From Oxalobacteraceae sp. CFBP 8761 (GTDB taxonomy: Bacteria; Pseudomonadota; Gammaproteobacteria; Burkholderiales; Burkholderiaceae_D), in NCBI GenBank assembly GCA_014841595.1, contig JACYUE010000001.1, positions 438,193 to 502,192 on the forward strand: a DNA stretch of 64,000 bases. The letters run 5' to 3'. The position numbers and the translations under genes are program-made. Below the pieces are notes generated by a model. That model had not been told where the DNA came from and made no database searches. It saw only the letters and a list, made by a program, of their open reading frames with translations. Shown here piece by piece: positions 1 to 8,083 of this stretch. Each line of letters starts with the position of its first letter. The stretch's first letter is position 1.

Positions 1-852
1 AGCCCGAACGGCCTGTCGGAAGACGAGCGCCGCCTGGTCAAGCGCAACCTGGGCTTCTTCGTGACGGCCGACTCGCTCGCCGCGAACAATATCGTGCTGG
101 GCACCTACCGCCACATCACGGCCCCCGAGTGCCGCCAGTACCTGCTGCGCCAGGCGTTCGAGGAAGCGATCCACACGCACGCTTACCAGTACATCGTCGA
201 GTCGCTGGGCCTGGACGAAGCCGAGATCTTCAACGCCTACAACGAAGTCAAGTCGATCCACGACAAGGACCAGTTCCTGATCCCGTTCATCGACACGCTG
301 ACCGACCCTGAATTCAAGACCGGCACCACGGAAAACGACCAGAAGCTGCTCAAGTCGATCATCGTCTTCGCCTGCCTGATGGAAGGCCTGTTCTTCTACG
401 TGGGCTTCACGCAGATCCTGGCGCTGGGCCGCCAGAACAAGATGACCGGCGCTGCCGAGCAGTACCAGTACATCCTGCGCGACGAATCGATGCACGTGAA
501 CTTCGGCATCGACGTGATCAACACGATCAAGATGGAAAATCCGCAGCTGTGGACCCCGGAATTCCGCGAAGAGATCAAGGCCCTGTTCATCGAAGCAGTC
601 GACCTCGAATACCGCTACGCCGAAGACACGATGCCACGCGGCGTCCTGGGCCTGAACGCCCCGATGTTCAAGGGTTACCTGCGCTTCATCGCCAACCGCC
701 GCGCGGTGCAGATCGGCCTCGAGCCGCTGTTCCCGAACGAAGAAAATCCGTTCCCATGGATGAGCGAAATGATCGACCTGAAGAAAGAGCGTAACTTCTT
801 CGAGACGCGCGTGACCGAGTATCAGACTGGCGGCACGCTGAGCTGGGATTGA
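1..852 (+). CDS. nrdB: Ribonucleoside-diphosphate reductase beta subunit, 5' end missing
   Basis: This is the small subunit of class Ia ribonucleotide reductase, which carries the diiron-tyrosyl radical used by NrdA to make deoxynucleotides. The frame is open from base 1, so the start lies outside the window. The iron ligands and radical tyrosine are visible: Glu at codon 163-165, His at 172-174 and Tyr at 184-186 (EAIHTHAY), Glu at 382-384 (LMEGLF), and Glu/His at 484-495 (DESMH). The protein ends in TGGTLSWD, the kind of C-terminal tail that docks on the large subunit. A strong terminator follows at once, so it is the last gene of its transcript. The family call is secure; only the N-terminus is unseen. 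Confidence 0.96.
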   Translation, partial: SPNGLSEDERRLVKRNLGFFVTADSLAANNIVLGTYRHITAPECRQYLLRQAFEEAIHTHAYQYIVESLGLDEAEIFNAYNEVKSIHDKDQFLIPFIDTLTDPEFKTGTTENDQKLLKSIIVFACLMEGLFFYVGFTQILALGRQNKMTGAAEQYQYILRDESMHVNFGIDVINTIKMENPQLWTPEFREEIKALFIEAVDLEYRYAEDTMPRGVLGLNAPMFKGYLRFIANRRAVQIGLEPLFPNEENPFPWMSEMIDLKKERNFFETRVTEYQTGGTLSWD

Positions 853-888
853 TGCGGGGGCGTCCATCGCCCTGCGTCAGCCACGAAC

Positions 889-923
889 AAAAAGCCCGGC
901 GCTGGTAAAGCCGGGCTTTTTTT
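889..923 (+). terminator. Rho-independent terminator after nrdB
   Basis: A 10-bp perfect stem (891-900 pairs with 910-919, AAAGCCCGGC/GCCGGGCTTT) with a 9-base loop is followed by a run of T at 916-922. It sits 37 bases after the nrdB stop. Confidence 0.92.
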
Positions 924-993
924 CGCCTGTTGCGCGCAGCCCGTCGGTGTTGACCTATGATGGCGATCTTTCAAGCCTGACCAGGAGACACCC

Positions 994-2703
994 TTGAACG
1001 CCCACACCACACTGCTGCACGCCCTCATGCTCGCCGGCCTGGCGACAGTCTCAGTCGCCCACGCTGCGCCCCAGGTGGCCACGGGCCGCACGATCTTCCA
1101 GAACAACTGCGCCAGCTGCCACACGGTCGATACCGGGATGGCGCAGCTGGCTGGCCCGGGCCTGTTCGGCGTTGTCGGGCGCAAGGCGGCGGGTGTCGCC
1201 GGGTTCAATTATTCGGCGGCGCTGGCTAAGGCCGGCGCGAGCGGCACGGTGTGGACGCGCGAAGAACTCGACGTGTTCCTGCTCGACCCGGCCAAGCGCG
1301 TGCCCGGCACGACCATGCCGGTCGGCGTGCCGGACGCACAACAGCGCGGCGCGCTGATCGACTACCTGGCCAGCCTGCAGGGTGCTGCGACTGCCGCCGC
1401 CGCGCCAGCCCCTGCGAAAGCCGATGCACAAGCTGCATCCCGCGCCGGCGCCTGGACTGAAAACCAGCCCGGCAAGGTCTATCACATCAAGCCGACCGAC
1501 CTGGCCGCGCCATTCGCCACGGACAGCGCCGGCAACAGCGCGCGCGTGCAGGCACGGCCCAACGGCACGCTGCCGACCGTGATGCCCGGCTTTACGGTCA
1601 GCGTGTTCGCGCAGGACGCCGACAAGCCGCGCGTGGCACTGCGCGCGCCGAATGGCGACGTGTTCCTGGCCGCGACCGGTGCCGGCGCGATCAAGGTGCT
1701 GCGCTCGCGCGATGGCAGGAAGGCCGACAGCGCCGGCGTGTTCGCCACTGGACTGGCGCGTCCGTACGGCATGGCCTTCTGGCCGAGCGGCGCCAATCCG
1801 CAGTATCTGTATGTGGCCGGCGTCAATTCGGTCGTGCGCATCCCGTACCGCAATGGCGACCTGACGGCGCGCGGCGCGCCCGAAACCGTGATTGCCGAAC
1901 TGTCCGAGACCAGTGGCGGTCACACGACGCGCACGCTGGCGTTCTCGAAGGACGGCAAGACGCTGCTGCTGTCGATCGGTTCAGCCACCAACGTCGCCGC
2001 CGACATCGGTCGCACGCCGCCCGTGCCGCTGGCGCAGTGGGAGCGCCAGCACGGCGTGGGCGGCGCCTGGGGCGTCGAGACGGACCGCGCCACCGTCATG
2101 GCGTTCGACCCGGACGGCAAGAACCGCCGCACCTTCGCGACCGGTCTGCGCAACTGCGTGGGCTTGCTGGTGCTGCCAACCACGGGCGACGTCATGTGCA
2201 ATGTGAACGAGCGCGATGCCCTGGGCGACAACCTGCCGCCCGACTACCTGACGCGCGTGAAACAGGGCGGTTTCTATGGCTGGCCGTGGTACTACATCGG
2301 CGACAACGAAGATCCGCGCCTGGCGGGTCACCGGCCCGACCTGAAGGGCAAGACGATCACCCCGGATGTGCTGCTGCAGGCGCACTCGGCGCCACTGGGC
2401 ATGGTGGCGTACCACGCGCCGGAGGGTGCGACCAGTGCGTTCCCGAAGGAGTACGAGGGCGATGTGTTCGTGGCGCTGCACGGCTCGTGGAACCGTGGCG
2501 TGCGCACCGGCTACAAGGTCGTGCGTGTGTTCATGAAGAACGGGGTGCCCACCGGGCAGTACCAGGACTTCATGAGCGGCATGGTGGTCAGCGACCGCGA
2601 TGTGTGGGGCCGGCCGGCAGCAGTCGAAGTCGCACGCGATGGCGCGCTGCTGGTGGTCGACGATGCCGGCGGCACGCTGTGGCGCGTGGCGCCGGGGCGC
2701 TGA
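994..2703 (+). CDS. Cytochrome c fused to sorbosone-dehydrogenase-like beta-propeller, periplasmic
   Basis: The 569-residue protein starts at TTG 994, chosen because AGGAG lies 6 bases upstream and a signal peptide (about residues 1-25, cut after AHA) follows directly. A class I cytochrome c domain comes next, with the haem site C39-A-S-C42-H43 and a probable axial Met108 in TTMP. After an Ala-rich linker (about 125-145) there is a domain of the glucose/sorbosone dehydrogenase type, with motifs such as GGFYGWPWYY and GDVFVALHGSWNR. Members of this group are periplasmic oxidoreductases, often with PQQ, passing electrons to c-type haem. Here donor and acceptor domains are one chain. The substrate cannot be told from sequence. 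It is monocistronic in appearance. Confidence 0.85.
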   Translation: MNAHTTLLHALMLAGLATVSVAHAAPQVATGRTIFQNNCASCHTVDTGMAQLAGPGLFGVVGRKAAGVAGFNYSAALAKAGASGTVWTREELDVFLLDPAKRVPGTTMPVGVPDAQQRGALIDYLASLQGAATAAAAPAPAKADAQAASRAGAWTENQPGKVYHIKPTDLAAPFATDSAGNSARVQARPNGTLPTVMPGFTVSVFAQDADKPRVALRAPNGDVFLAATGAGAIKVLRSRDGRKADSAGVFATGLARPYGMAFWPSGANPQYLYVAGVNSVVRIPYRNGDLTARGAPETVIAELSETSGGHTTRTLAFSKDGKTLLLSIGSATNVAADIGRTPPVPLAQWERQHGVGGAWGVETDRATVMAFDPDGKNRRTFATGLRNCVGLLVLPTTGDVMCNVNERDALGDNLPPDYLTRVKQGGFYGWPWYYIGDNEDPRLAGHRPDLKGKTITPDVLLQAHSAPLGMVAYHAPEGATSAFPKEYEGDVFVALHGSWNRGVRTGYKVVRVFMKNGVPTGQYQDFMSGMVVSDRDVWGRPAAVEVARDGALLVVDDAGGTLWRVAPGR

Positions 2704-2789
2704 CGCGACCTGGCACGCGAGTGGACATGCGCGTGCACAAGCGACCGCGCATGCGCTAGCATGGGCATCTCCTATTGGCAGGGGCTTTC

Positions 2790-3209
2790 ATGATTCCGCA
2801 TACCTTCAGGCTGGCGCTTTGTGGCGCGGCCTTGCTGGCCGGCTGCGCCGGCACGCCGCCCACAGCAGTCAAGCCGACACTGGTTCTCGAAGACTACGTG
2901 GATGGCGCGCCGCGCGATGCGGCGTGCCTGGCGCTGGATGATGGCGCGCGCGCCCGCGTCACCAACCACGGTTTCGATCTGATGGCGAAGGAGATGGTGG
3001 TCGCGCCCACGGCCGGCGCGCCGGCGGATGCGGCGCCGCGATCCGTCTACCTGGTGCCGCTCGGCAGCCACCCGGTGGAGCGAATGGCACGGCAAATGGA
3101 CGGCTCGTTCCATTCGGTATTCGTCAATTGCCAGACTCGACTGGCCTATATTGCCAAACGCGGCGGCGTGATCGACAGTATCTATTGGTTCGGACCGTTC
3201 GATCTGTGA
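2790..3209 (+). CDS. Small predicted lipoprotein of unknown function
   Basis: The 139-residue product starts with a short positively charged segment and hydrophobic stretch ending in LLAGC, a lipobox with the modified Cys at position 19. An in-frame TTG at 2775 would give a longer form, but ATG 2790 has GGCAGGGG just upstream and a normal lipoprotein signal. The mature part contains a run of acidic and Ala/Gly-rich sequence and a C-terminal section with hydrophobic strands (YIAKRGGVIDSIYWFGPFDL). I do not recognise a family. No operon partner is obvious; the next gene is more than 500 bases away. Confidence 0.7.
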   Translation: MIPHTFRLALCGAALLAGCAGTPPTAVKPTLVLEDYVDGAPRDAACLALDDGARARVTNHGFDLMAKEMVVAPTAGAPADAAPRSVYLVPLGSHPVERMARQMDGSFHSVFVNCQTRLAYIAKRGGVIDSIYWFGPFDL

Positions 3210-3373
3210 ATCGATTCAACTGCGGGTTGAAAGGCGCGCGTGAATTCGACGTCATTTGCAGAATCCCTGTCAATTCAGGCGCGCTTGCTTATTTGGCCTC
3301 TCATATTGCGCGGCTTGTTTCCGATTCTCGGTTGCGCACACACAAAGAAAGCACGTACTTTACGCGATTGAAT

Positions 3374-3402
3374 TTGTCAAATCGAGAAGATGTGATATTG
3401 TC
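3374..3402 (+). promoter_or_regulatory. Candidate sigma-70 promoter
   Basis: TTGTCA at 3374-3379 (5 of 6 matches to the -35 consensus) is followed after 17 bases by TATTGT at 3397-3402 (4 of 6 to -10). The flanking region is AT-rich. Initiation would be near 3409, upstream of a terminator with no coding frame between. Confidence 0.4.
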
Positions 3403-3408
3403 GCGGGC

Positions 3409-3524
3409 ATCGGGCAAATCGATCGAATAATAGGGCGCTGAACCAAACAGTATGCACGGAAGCGAAGCGAAAAGAACAAGCCGTCTTGCCTGACCAATTG
3501 CTCAGGCAAGGCGGCTTTTTCTTT
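3409..3524 (+). ncRNA. Candidate small RNA, about 115 nt
   Basis: The segment begins where the candidate promoter at 3374-3402 would initiate and ends at a textbook terminator. It has no start codon with a ribosome site and no usable frame, and contains purine-rich unpaired sequence (around 3450-3478) before the terminator stem. The closest upstream gene ends 270 bases before the terminator, so simple read-through termination is a less natural explanation. Inference only; no known RNA family is recognised. Confidence 0.33.
3478..3524 (+). terminator. Strong Rho-independent terminator
   Basis: A 16-base stem (3478-3493 with 3502-3517, one T/G mismatch pair) and 8-base loop are followed by TTTTTCTTTT at 3515-3524. 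Confidence 0.88.
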
Positions 3525-3580
3525 TCGCACCCGCAAGGGTAGCGCTGTGACGACGCTGGAACGGTGGCCTGTCGACGTTG

Positions 3581-3703
3581 GCTGAAGCGCTGCAACTGTG
3601 AGGAGTTGCAGCAGTTCAGCCGGTGCCGGATTCATTGACGCATATCGATCTTCGGCATGCGTCGATGAATAACTCGCCGGTCAACAACGACCTGGCGGGT
3701 TTT
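3581..3703 (+). promoter_or_regulatory. Three-hairpin leader of the histone H1-like gene
   Basis: Three inverted repeats follow one another. Hairpin 1: 3581-3597 with 3604-3620 (GCTGAA, 2-base internal loop, GCTGCAACT). Hairpin 2: 3630-3643 with 3657-3670, 14 pairs including one U-G. Hairpin 3: about 3673-3698 (CGCCGGTC...GACCTGGCG) followed by GGGTTTT, terminator-like. They lie 44 to 166 bases before the start codon at 3747, which has its own AAGGAG site at 3734-3739. The arrangement could be an attenuator or mRNA-stability element. Confidence 0.5.
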
Positions 3704-3746
3704 AAACCCTGAGCGTATTTCTCATCGCAGATGAAGGAGAATTAAA

Positions 3747-5303
3747 ATGGCAACCGCTAAAAAAACAGTTGTAAAGGCAGCAGTGAAGAGCGCGCCTTCG
3801 TCCACGACGAAGTCGACCGCAAAGGCTGCAGCAGAGAAACCAGTCGCGAAAAAAGCCGCGACCAAGGCCACCACCGCCAAGACCACCACGGCAAAGGCAA
3901 CCACTGCCAAGACCACCACCAAGGCAGCAGCCAAACCGGCAGCCCGGGCAGTGAGCAAGCCAGCGACGAAAACCACGGCGAAACCTGTTGCAAAGAAAAC
4001 CACTGCAACCAAGACCGCTGCGACCAAAACCACGGCGACCAAAACCACTGCAGCCAAAGCCGCAGTTAAATCGACCGCCAAGTCGTCCGCAAAGCCGGCA
4101 GTAAAGAAAACCGTCACCAAAACTGCAGCAAAGCCAACGGTAAACAAAACCGCCGCTAAAACTGCAGCGAAGCCGGTAACCAAGAAAGTCGCTGCCAAGT
4201 CCGCAGTGAAGCCTGCAACTAAGCCAGCAACTAAGTCGGCAACTAAAGCAACAACCAAGCCAGCAGCTAAAGCAGCAACCAAGCCGGCAGCGAAGAAAGC
4301 AGCAGCCAAACCAGCGGCAAAGAAAGCAGCAGCGAAACCTGCAGCCAAGCCAGCGGCAAAGAAAGCAGCAGCGAAACCTGCAGCCAAGCCGGCTGCAAAG
4401 AAAGCAGCAGCCAAGCCAGCAGCCAAACCTGCCGCCACGAAAACGTCGGCCAAGGCAGGCACCAAATCGCCGGCTAAATCGGCCACCAAATCGACCGCTA
4501 AATCGGCTACCAAGTCGACTGCTAAATCGGCCACCAAATCGACCACCAAGTCGGCAGCGAAATCGCCGGCCAAGTCGACCGCTAAATCAGCAGCCAAGCC
4601 GGCAGTAAAGAAAACCGCCGCCAAGCCAGCCGCTAAAACGACGACCAAAGCTGCGGCCAAGCCGGTCACCGCAAAAGCGGGCACCAGCAAGGCAGCCGCC
4701 AAGCCAGTCGCCAAAAAAGCGGCCACGACCAAAGCAACGGCAAAGCCGGCAGCGCAAAAAGCAACGGTGACCAAAACCGCAGCCAAACCGGCTGTCACCA
4801 AAACCGCTGCTGCCAAGCCAGCCGCTAAAAAAGCGACCACCACCAGCGCCGCGGCCAAACCAGCCGTGACCAAAGCTGCCGCGACCACGACCGCTGCTGC
4901 CAAGCCTGCTGCTACCAAAACGGCCGCCGTCAAGCCAGCTGTCACCAAGACTGCTGCGACCAAGACCGTCGCCACCAAGCCAGCCGCCACCAAGCCAGCA
5001 GCCGCGAAGCCGGACATGAAAGCCGACATCAAGGCCGACATCAAAGCTGACACCAAGCCGGAAGTCAAAGCCGACGCGAAGGCTGACGTCAAAGCCGATG
5101 CAAAAGCAGACGCGAAAGTGGACAGCAAGGCCGACGCCAAGCCAGAAGCGAAGAAGCCAGCCGCCAAGAAGGCAGCGACCAAGCCGGCAGCGGCTGATGC
5201 GAAAGCGGGCGACACGCCTGCAGCCGCACCGGCAGCGACCACTGCAGCAAAAAGCGTGATCGCGCCAACCGCCTGGCCATTCCCGACCAGCAGCCGTCCG
5301 TAA
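3747..5303 (+). CDS. Histone H1-like Lys/Ala/Pro/Thr-rich DNA-binding protein
   Basis: The 518-residue protein is almost entirely Lys, Ala, Thr, Pro, Ser and Val, in short KPAAKKAA, KSATKSTA and KTAATKTA repeats, like the C-terminal tail of eukaryotic histone H1 and the bacterial HctB/AlgP-like proteins. Such proteins bind DNA without sequence specificity through their charge. Residues about 425-475 switch to KADIKADxK-type alternation with acidic residues, giving a less basic section. The last residues, TAWPFPTSSRP, are non-repetitive and look conserved. AAGGAG lies 8 bases before the ATG. A 39-bp tandem repeat is inside the gene. Length of such genes usually varies by repeat copy number. 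The function in nucleoid compaction is inferred. Confidence 0.85.
   Translation: MATAKKTVVKAAVKSAPSSTTKSTAKAAAEKPVAKKAATKATTAKTTTAKATTAKTTTKAAAKPAARAVSKPATKTTAKPVAKKTTATKTAATKTTATKTTAAKAAVKSTAKSSAKPAVKKTVTKTAAKPTVNKTAAKTAAKPVTKKVAAKSAVKPATKPATKSATKATTKPAAKAATKPAAKKAAAKPAAKKAAAKPAAKPAAKKAAAKPAAKPAAKKAAAKPAAKPAATKTSAKAGTKSPAKSATKSTAKSATKSTAKSATKSTTKSAAKSPAKSTAKSAAKPAVKKTAAKPAAKTTTKAAAKPVTAKAGTSKAAAKPVAKKAATTKATAKPAAQKATVTKTAAKPAVTKTAAAKPAAKKATTTSAAAKPAVTKAAATTTAAAKPAATKTAAVKPAVTKTAATKTVATKPAATKPAAAKPDMKADIKADIKADTKPEVKADAKADVKADAKADAKVDSKADAKPEAKKPAAKKAATKPAAADAKAGDTPAAAPAATTAAKSVIAPTAWPFPTSSRP
4311..4427 (+). repeat. 39-bp tandem repeat, three copies
   Basis: Copies at 4311-4349 and 4350-4388 are identical; the copy at 4389-4427 is diverged. 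Each unit encodes 13 residues (PAAKKAAAKPAAK), so changes in copy number would keep the histone-like frame open. Confidence 0.9.
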
Positions 5304-5371
5304 TCGCAAACGTCCCTGCCTGCCGCGCGTCTTGCGCAGCATGGCAAGTGGGGCGCGCTTCAGGCACAATG

Positions 5372-5406
5372 CCGCTGTGTGATCCTTCGCACAGCGGTTT
5401 TTTTTT
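5372..5406 (+). terminator. Rho-independent terminator after the histone-like gene
   Basis: CCGCTGTG (5372-5379) pairs with CACAGCGG (5390-5397) around a 10-base loop and is followed by nine T (5398-5406). The next gene starts only 12 bases later. Confidence 0.92.
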
Positions 5407-5417
5407 GAGGAGAGTCC

Positions 5418-5948
5418 GTGCTGTCCATTCTTCAGTTTATCGTCGATATCGTTGCAGGCCTGCTGGGTGGGGTGCTGTTGCTGCGCTTCTGGACGAATGC
5501 CATCCGCGTGCGTCTTCCCGACCAGATTCGCCAGTTCGTCCATACCATCACCGACTGGCTGGTCATGCCGCTGCGGCGCGTGGTGCCCGGTACCCGCGGC
5601 TACGACTGGGCAAGCCTCATCGGCGCCTTCCTGGTGGTCCTTCTGGCCAGCACGGTGCTACTGCTGGCCGGCGCCAGCGGCGAGACGATGCTGCTGTACG
5701 CGCTGCATCGCTTCCTGACGTGGATCCTGTACGGCTTCATGGCGCTGTTGATCATCGAAGCGGTCTTCAGCTGGGTCAATCCCAATGCGCCGCTGGCGCC
5801 GTTCGTGCACGCGCTCAATCAGCCATTGCTGCAGCCGATCCGGCGCGTCGTCAAGCCGATCGGCGGCATGGACCTGTCCGTGCTGGTGGCGCTCGTGCTG
5901 ATCCAGATCCTGCTGTTCGTGCTGCGGCAGGTGTTCGGCTACGTTTGA
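5418..5948 (+). CDS. YggT family integral membrane protein
   Basis: The 176-residue protein starts at GTG 5418 behind GAGGAGAG. It has two copies of the YggT-type unit, each a hydrophobic helix followed by the loop motif seen as WxxPLRRVVPG (near residue 50) and QPLLQPIRRVVKPIGG (near 140), and ends in a further hydrophobic helix. The family is broadly conserved in the inner membrane and linked in other bacteria to osmotic tolerance or cell-envelope organisation; the precise role is unknown. It is separated from the H1-like gene by a strong terminator and so is probably transcribed from its own promoter or by read-through. Confidence 0.88.
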   Translation: MLSILQFIVDIVAGLLGGVLLLRFWTNAIRVRLPDQIRQFVHTITDWLVMPLRRVVPGTRGYDWASLIGAFLVVLLASTVLLLAGASGETMLLYALHRFLTWILYGFMALLIIEAVFSWVNPNAPLAPFVHALNQPLLQPIRRVVKPIGGMDLSVLVALVLIQILLFVLRQVFGYV

Positions 5949-5961
5949 ACCACCCGACCGT

Positions 5962-5994
5962 AAAAAAGGCCTCTGCATGCAGAGGCCTTTTTTT
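5962..5994. terminator. Bidirectional terminator between convergent genes
   Basis: A perfect palindrome, AAGGCCTCTGCATGCAGAGGCCTT, is flanked by A6 on the left and T7 on the right, so it can stop both the plus-strand yggT transcript and the minus-strand operon that ends at 6027. Confidence 0.95.
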
Positions 5995-6026
5995 ATGTCC
6001 CGAGCGGCGCCAGCGGCGCCTTCGTT

Positions 6027-6968
6027 TTAGCGGAACTTGCTGCCAAACGCCTGCTCGAACTGCGCGTCGAATTCCTGCGGCGTGAAGTGGTGGTTCTGGC
6101 CACCGGCCGAGGCGATCTTGATCGCGCCCAGCAGGCTGGCGATGCGCCCGCTCGTGGCCCAGTCCAGATCATTGGTGATGCCGAACAGCAGGCCCGCACG
6201 GTAGGCGTCGCCGCAGCCGGTCGGGTCGACCACGTTGGTGGCCGTCACGGCTGGAATCTTGATGTGCTCGCCGTTTGCGTAGATGTCCGAACCGGCCTCG
6301 CCGCGCGTGATGATCAACGCCTCCAGGCGCGCCGCGATGTCGGCATGGCTCAGGCCCGTGCGGTCCATGACCATCTCGAATTCGTAGTCATTGCACGCCA
6401 GGTAGCTGGCCTGGCCGATGAACGTGATCAGTTCTTCGCCCGAGAACATCGGCAGTTGCTGGCCCGGATCGAACATGAACGGCACCTTCTGTTCGGCGCA
6501 GTCGCGCGCGTGCTTGATCATGCCGTCGCGGCCGTCGGGCGAGATGATCGCCACGCGGATCGCGCCCTGGTCGGCGACGTTGTTCTGGTTCGAGTATTCC
6601 ATCGCGCCCGGGTGGAAGGCGTTGATCTGGTTGTTGTCCTGGTCGGCCGTCACGAAGCATTGCGCGGTGTAGGCCTCGGGGATCGTGCGGATGCCGCGCG
6701 TCTCGAGTCCCTGTTCCTGCATGCGCTTGAGGTAGTCGCCGCCATCCTGGCCCAGGGTGCCCATCATCAGGGGCTCGCCGCCCAGCTGCTTGAGGTTGTA
6801 GGCGATATTGGCCGCGCAGCCGCCGTATTCGGTGCGCAGCGTCGGCACCAGGAACGACACGTTCACGCGGTGCAGCTGGTCGGCCAGCAGCGTGTCGCCG
6901 AAGCGGCCGTGGTACTGCATGATTTTGTCGAACGCGAGCGAGCCGCAGATCAGGGCGGTTTTGGTCAT
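6027..6968 (-). CDS. PfkB (ribokinase) family carbohydrate or nucleoside kinase
   Basis: The 313-residue product has the PfkB layout: a Gly-Gly substrate motif near residue 50 (YGGCAANIAYNLKQLGG) and the C-terminal ATP/catalytic motif DPTGCGDAYRAG with the base Asp. The usual form is DTxGAGD; the Cys in the glycine-rich turn is an allowed variant. The start ATG at 6968 was chosen because the protein then begins MTKTALICGSLAFD, as in adenosine-kinase-like members; the longer upstream frame is unrelated to the family and overlaps the neighbour. It is the last gene of the minus-strand run, 10 bases after the DUF3426 gene. Substrate is not determinable; adenosine or a sugar is possible. Confidence 0.82.
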   Translation of the reverse strand: MTKTALICGSLAFDKIMQYHGRFGDTLLADQLHRVNVSFLVPTLRTEYGGCAANIAYNLKQLGGEPLMMGTLGQDGGDYLKRMQEQGLETRGIRTIPEAYTAQCFVTADQDNNQINAFHPGAMEYSNQNNVADQGAIRVAIISPDGRDGMIKHARDCAEQKVPFMFDPGQQLPMFSGEELITFIGQASYLACNDYEFEMVMDRTGLSHADIAARLEALIITRGEAGSDIYANGEHIKIPAVTATNVVDPTGCGDAYRAGLLFGITNDLDWATSGRIASLLGAIKIASAGGQNHHFTPQEFDAQFEQAFGSKFR

Positions 6969-6978
6969 GGTGAGGCTT

Positions 6979-8079
6979 TCATGGATAGAACACTGCGATG
7001 TGGTAGCCGGACGGCTCTGCGCCCTCCAGCCTGAAATGGATGCGCACCTGCTGCTCGCCGCGTGCGGCGAACCCGGTGGGCGCGGCAGCGGCGGCGCCGG
7101 CGTAATCGCGCGGGGCGAACACGCGGCGTACCAGCGGCTTGTCGTCAAGGTCGTTCAGCGTCAGTTCGAGGCTGGGCCAGGCCAGCGCCATGTCGCCCTG
7201 GTTGCGCAGCACGGTGCTGAAGGTATAGGCGTTGCCGCCCAGCGTGATGAGTTCACCGGTCTCGATCACCAGCTGCTCCGGCCGCGCCGGCAGGTTGACG
7301 CTGCAGCCGAGGAGGGCGCAGGTCGAGACCAGCGCCGGACGCAGGCCCGGATGGCGCGCCGCCAGCACGTCGCGAAAGCTCACCGCTGCCTGCAGGACCA
7401 GCACAATCAGCAGCAGCACGCTGCCGACGGCCAGCGCGATGCGCGTCGTCTTGCTGGAAGCTTCGCGCTGGCGTGTGCTGCGCACGAACTCGGGTTCATC
7501 GATGTCCGGCTTCGGCTTTGGCGGCGGTGGTGGTGGTTTGAGCGCGTCGTCGATGCGCGGCGGTGCGGCCTTGACGCGGCGCGCGCGTGCTTCGGCGGCG
7601 CGGTTGCGCGGCGAGGCAGGAACGCTGGATGCGATCGGCGGCGAACCGCCCGACGATTCACGCAGCAGCAGGGTCGGCGGGCCGATCGAGTCTGCCGTGT
7701 GTTCGCGGCTTGGCTCGGGCGCGGGGAGGGTGTCCGGTTCGGGTGTTGATACCGGCGCCGGTTCGGGCGTTGATGCCGGCGCCGGTTCTGGTTCCTGCTG
7801 CGCGACCGGTTCGCTCACCGGTTCGCTTACCGGTGCTAGCGTCTCGACCGGCGTCTCGTCAACGGGAGGGGAAGAAGTAGTGGGAGATTCGTCGGCCGCC
7901 GCGTCGGCAGGCACCGCAACAACCGGTGCAGGCCCGGCCGCCAGATCGATCAGCGCGCTGTTCCCGTCAAAAATCTGCTGGCATGCGCCACAACGCACGA
8001 TGCCCCCACGCAGCTTGAGCTGGTCCGCGGCGACGCGGAACTGCGTGCCGCAGTGGGGGCATTGTGTGGCGAGCGCCAT
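6979..8079 (-). CDS. Zinc-ribbon and DUF3426 domain membrane protein
   Basis: The 366-residue protein opens with an MJ0042-type zinc ribbon (C7-P-H-C10 and C30-G-A-C33). A long low-complexity stretch rich in Pro, Glu and Ser follows (about 60-180, with PEPAPxSTPEP repeats), then a basic section, one membrane helix near residue 225-245, and a C-terminal DUF3426 domain of beta-strand character. This architecture is common in beta- and gammaproteobacteria directly after prmA, as here, with a gap of 4 bases. The zinc ribbon would be cytoplasmic and the C-terminal domain periplasmic. Its role is not established. Confidence 0.85.
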   Translation of the reverse strand: MALATQCPHCGTQFRVAADQLKLRGGIVRCGACQQIFDGNSALIDLAAGPAPVVAVPADAAADESPTTSSPPVDETPVETLAPVSEPVSEPVAQQEPEPAPASTPEPAPVSTPEPDTLPAPEPSREHTADSIGPPTLLLRESSGGSPPIASSVPASPRNRAAEARARRVKAAPPRIDDALKPPPPPPKPKPDIDEPEFVRSTRQREASSKTTRIALAVGSVLLLIVLVLQAAVSFRDVLAARHPGLRPALVSTCALLGCSVNLPARPEQLVIETGELITLGGNAYTFSTVLRNQGDMALAWPSLELTLNDLDDKPLVRRVFAPRDYAGAAAAAPTGFAARGEQQVRIHFRLEGAEPSGYHIAVFYP

Positions 8080-8083
8080 GCCT

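Larger units (their letters stand above)
3210..3746. other. Gene-free stretch with structured elements
   Basis: No credible reading frame lies in these 537 bases, and the left half is clearly more AT-rich than its surroundings. It holds a sigma-70-like promoter (3374-3402), a candidate short RNA ending at a strong terminator (3478-3524), and three successive hairpins (3581-3703) just before the histone-like gene. These are listed separately. Confidence 0.7.

Noticed and set aside
3722-5347. 541-residue reading frame antisense to the histone-like gene
   Set aside because: It is the mirror of Lys/Ala/Pro codons, giving endless Ala, Val, Leu and Phe; long antisense frames are expected from such biased repeats. 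No ribosome site or family.
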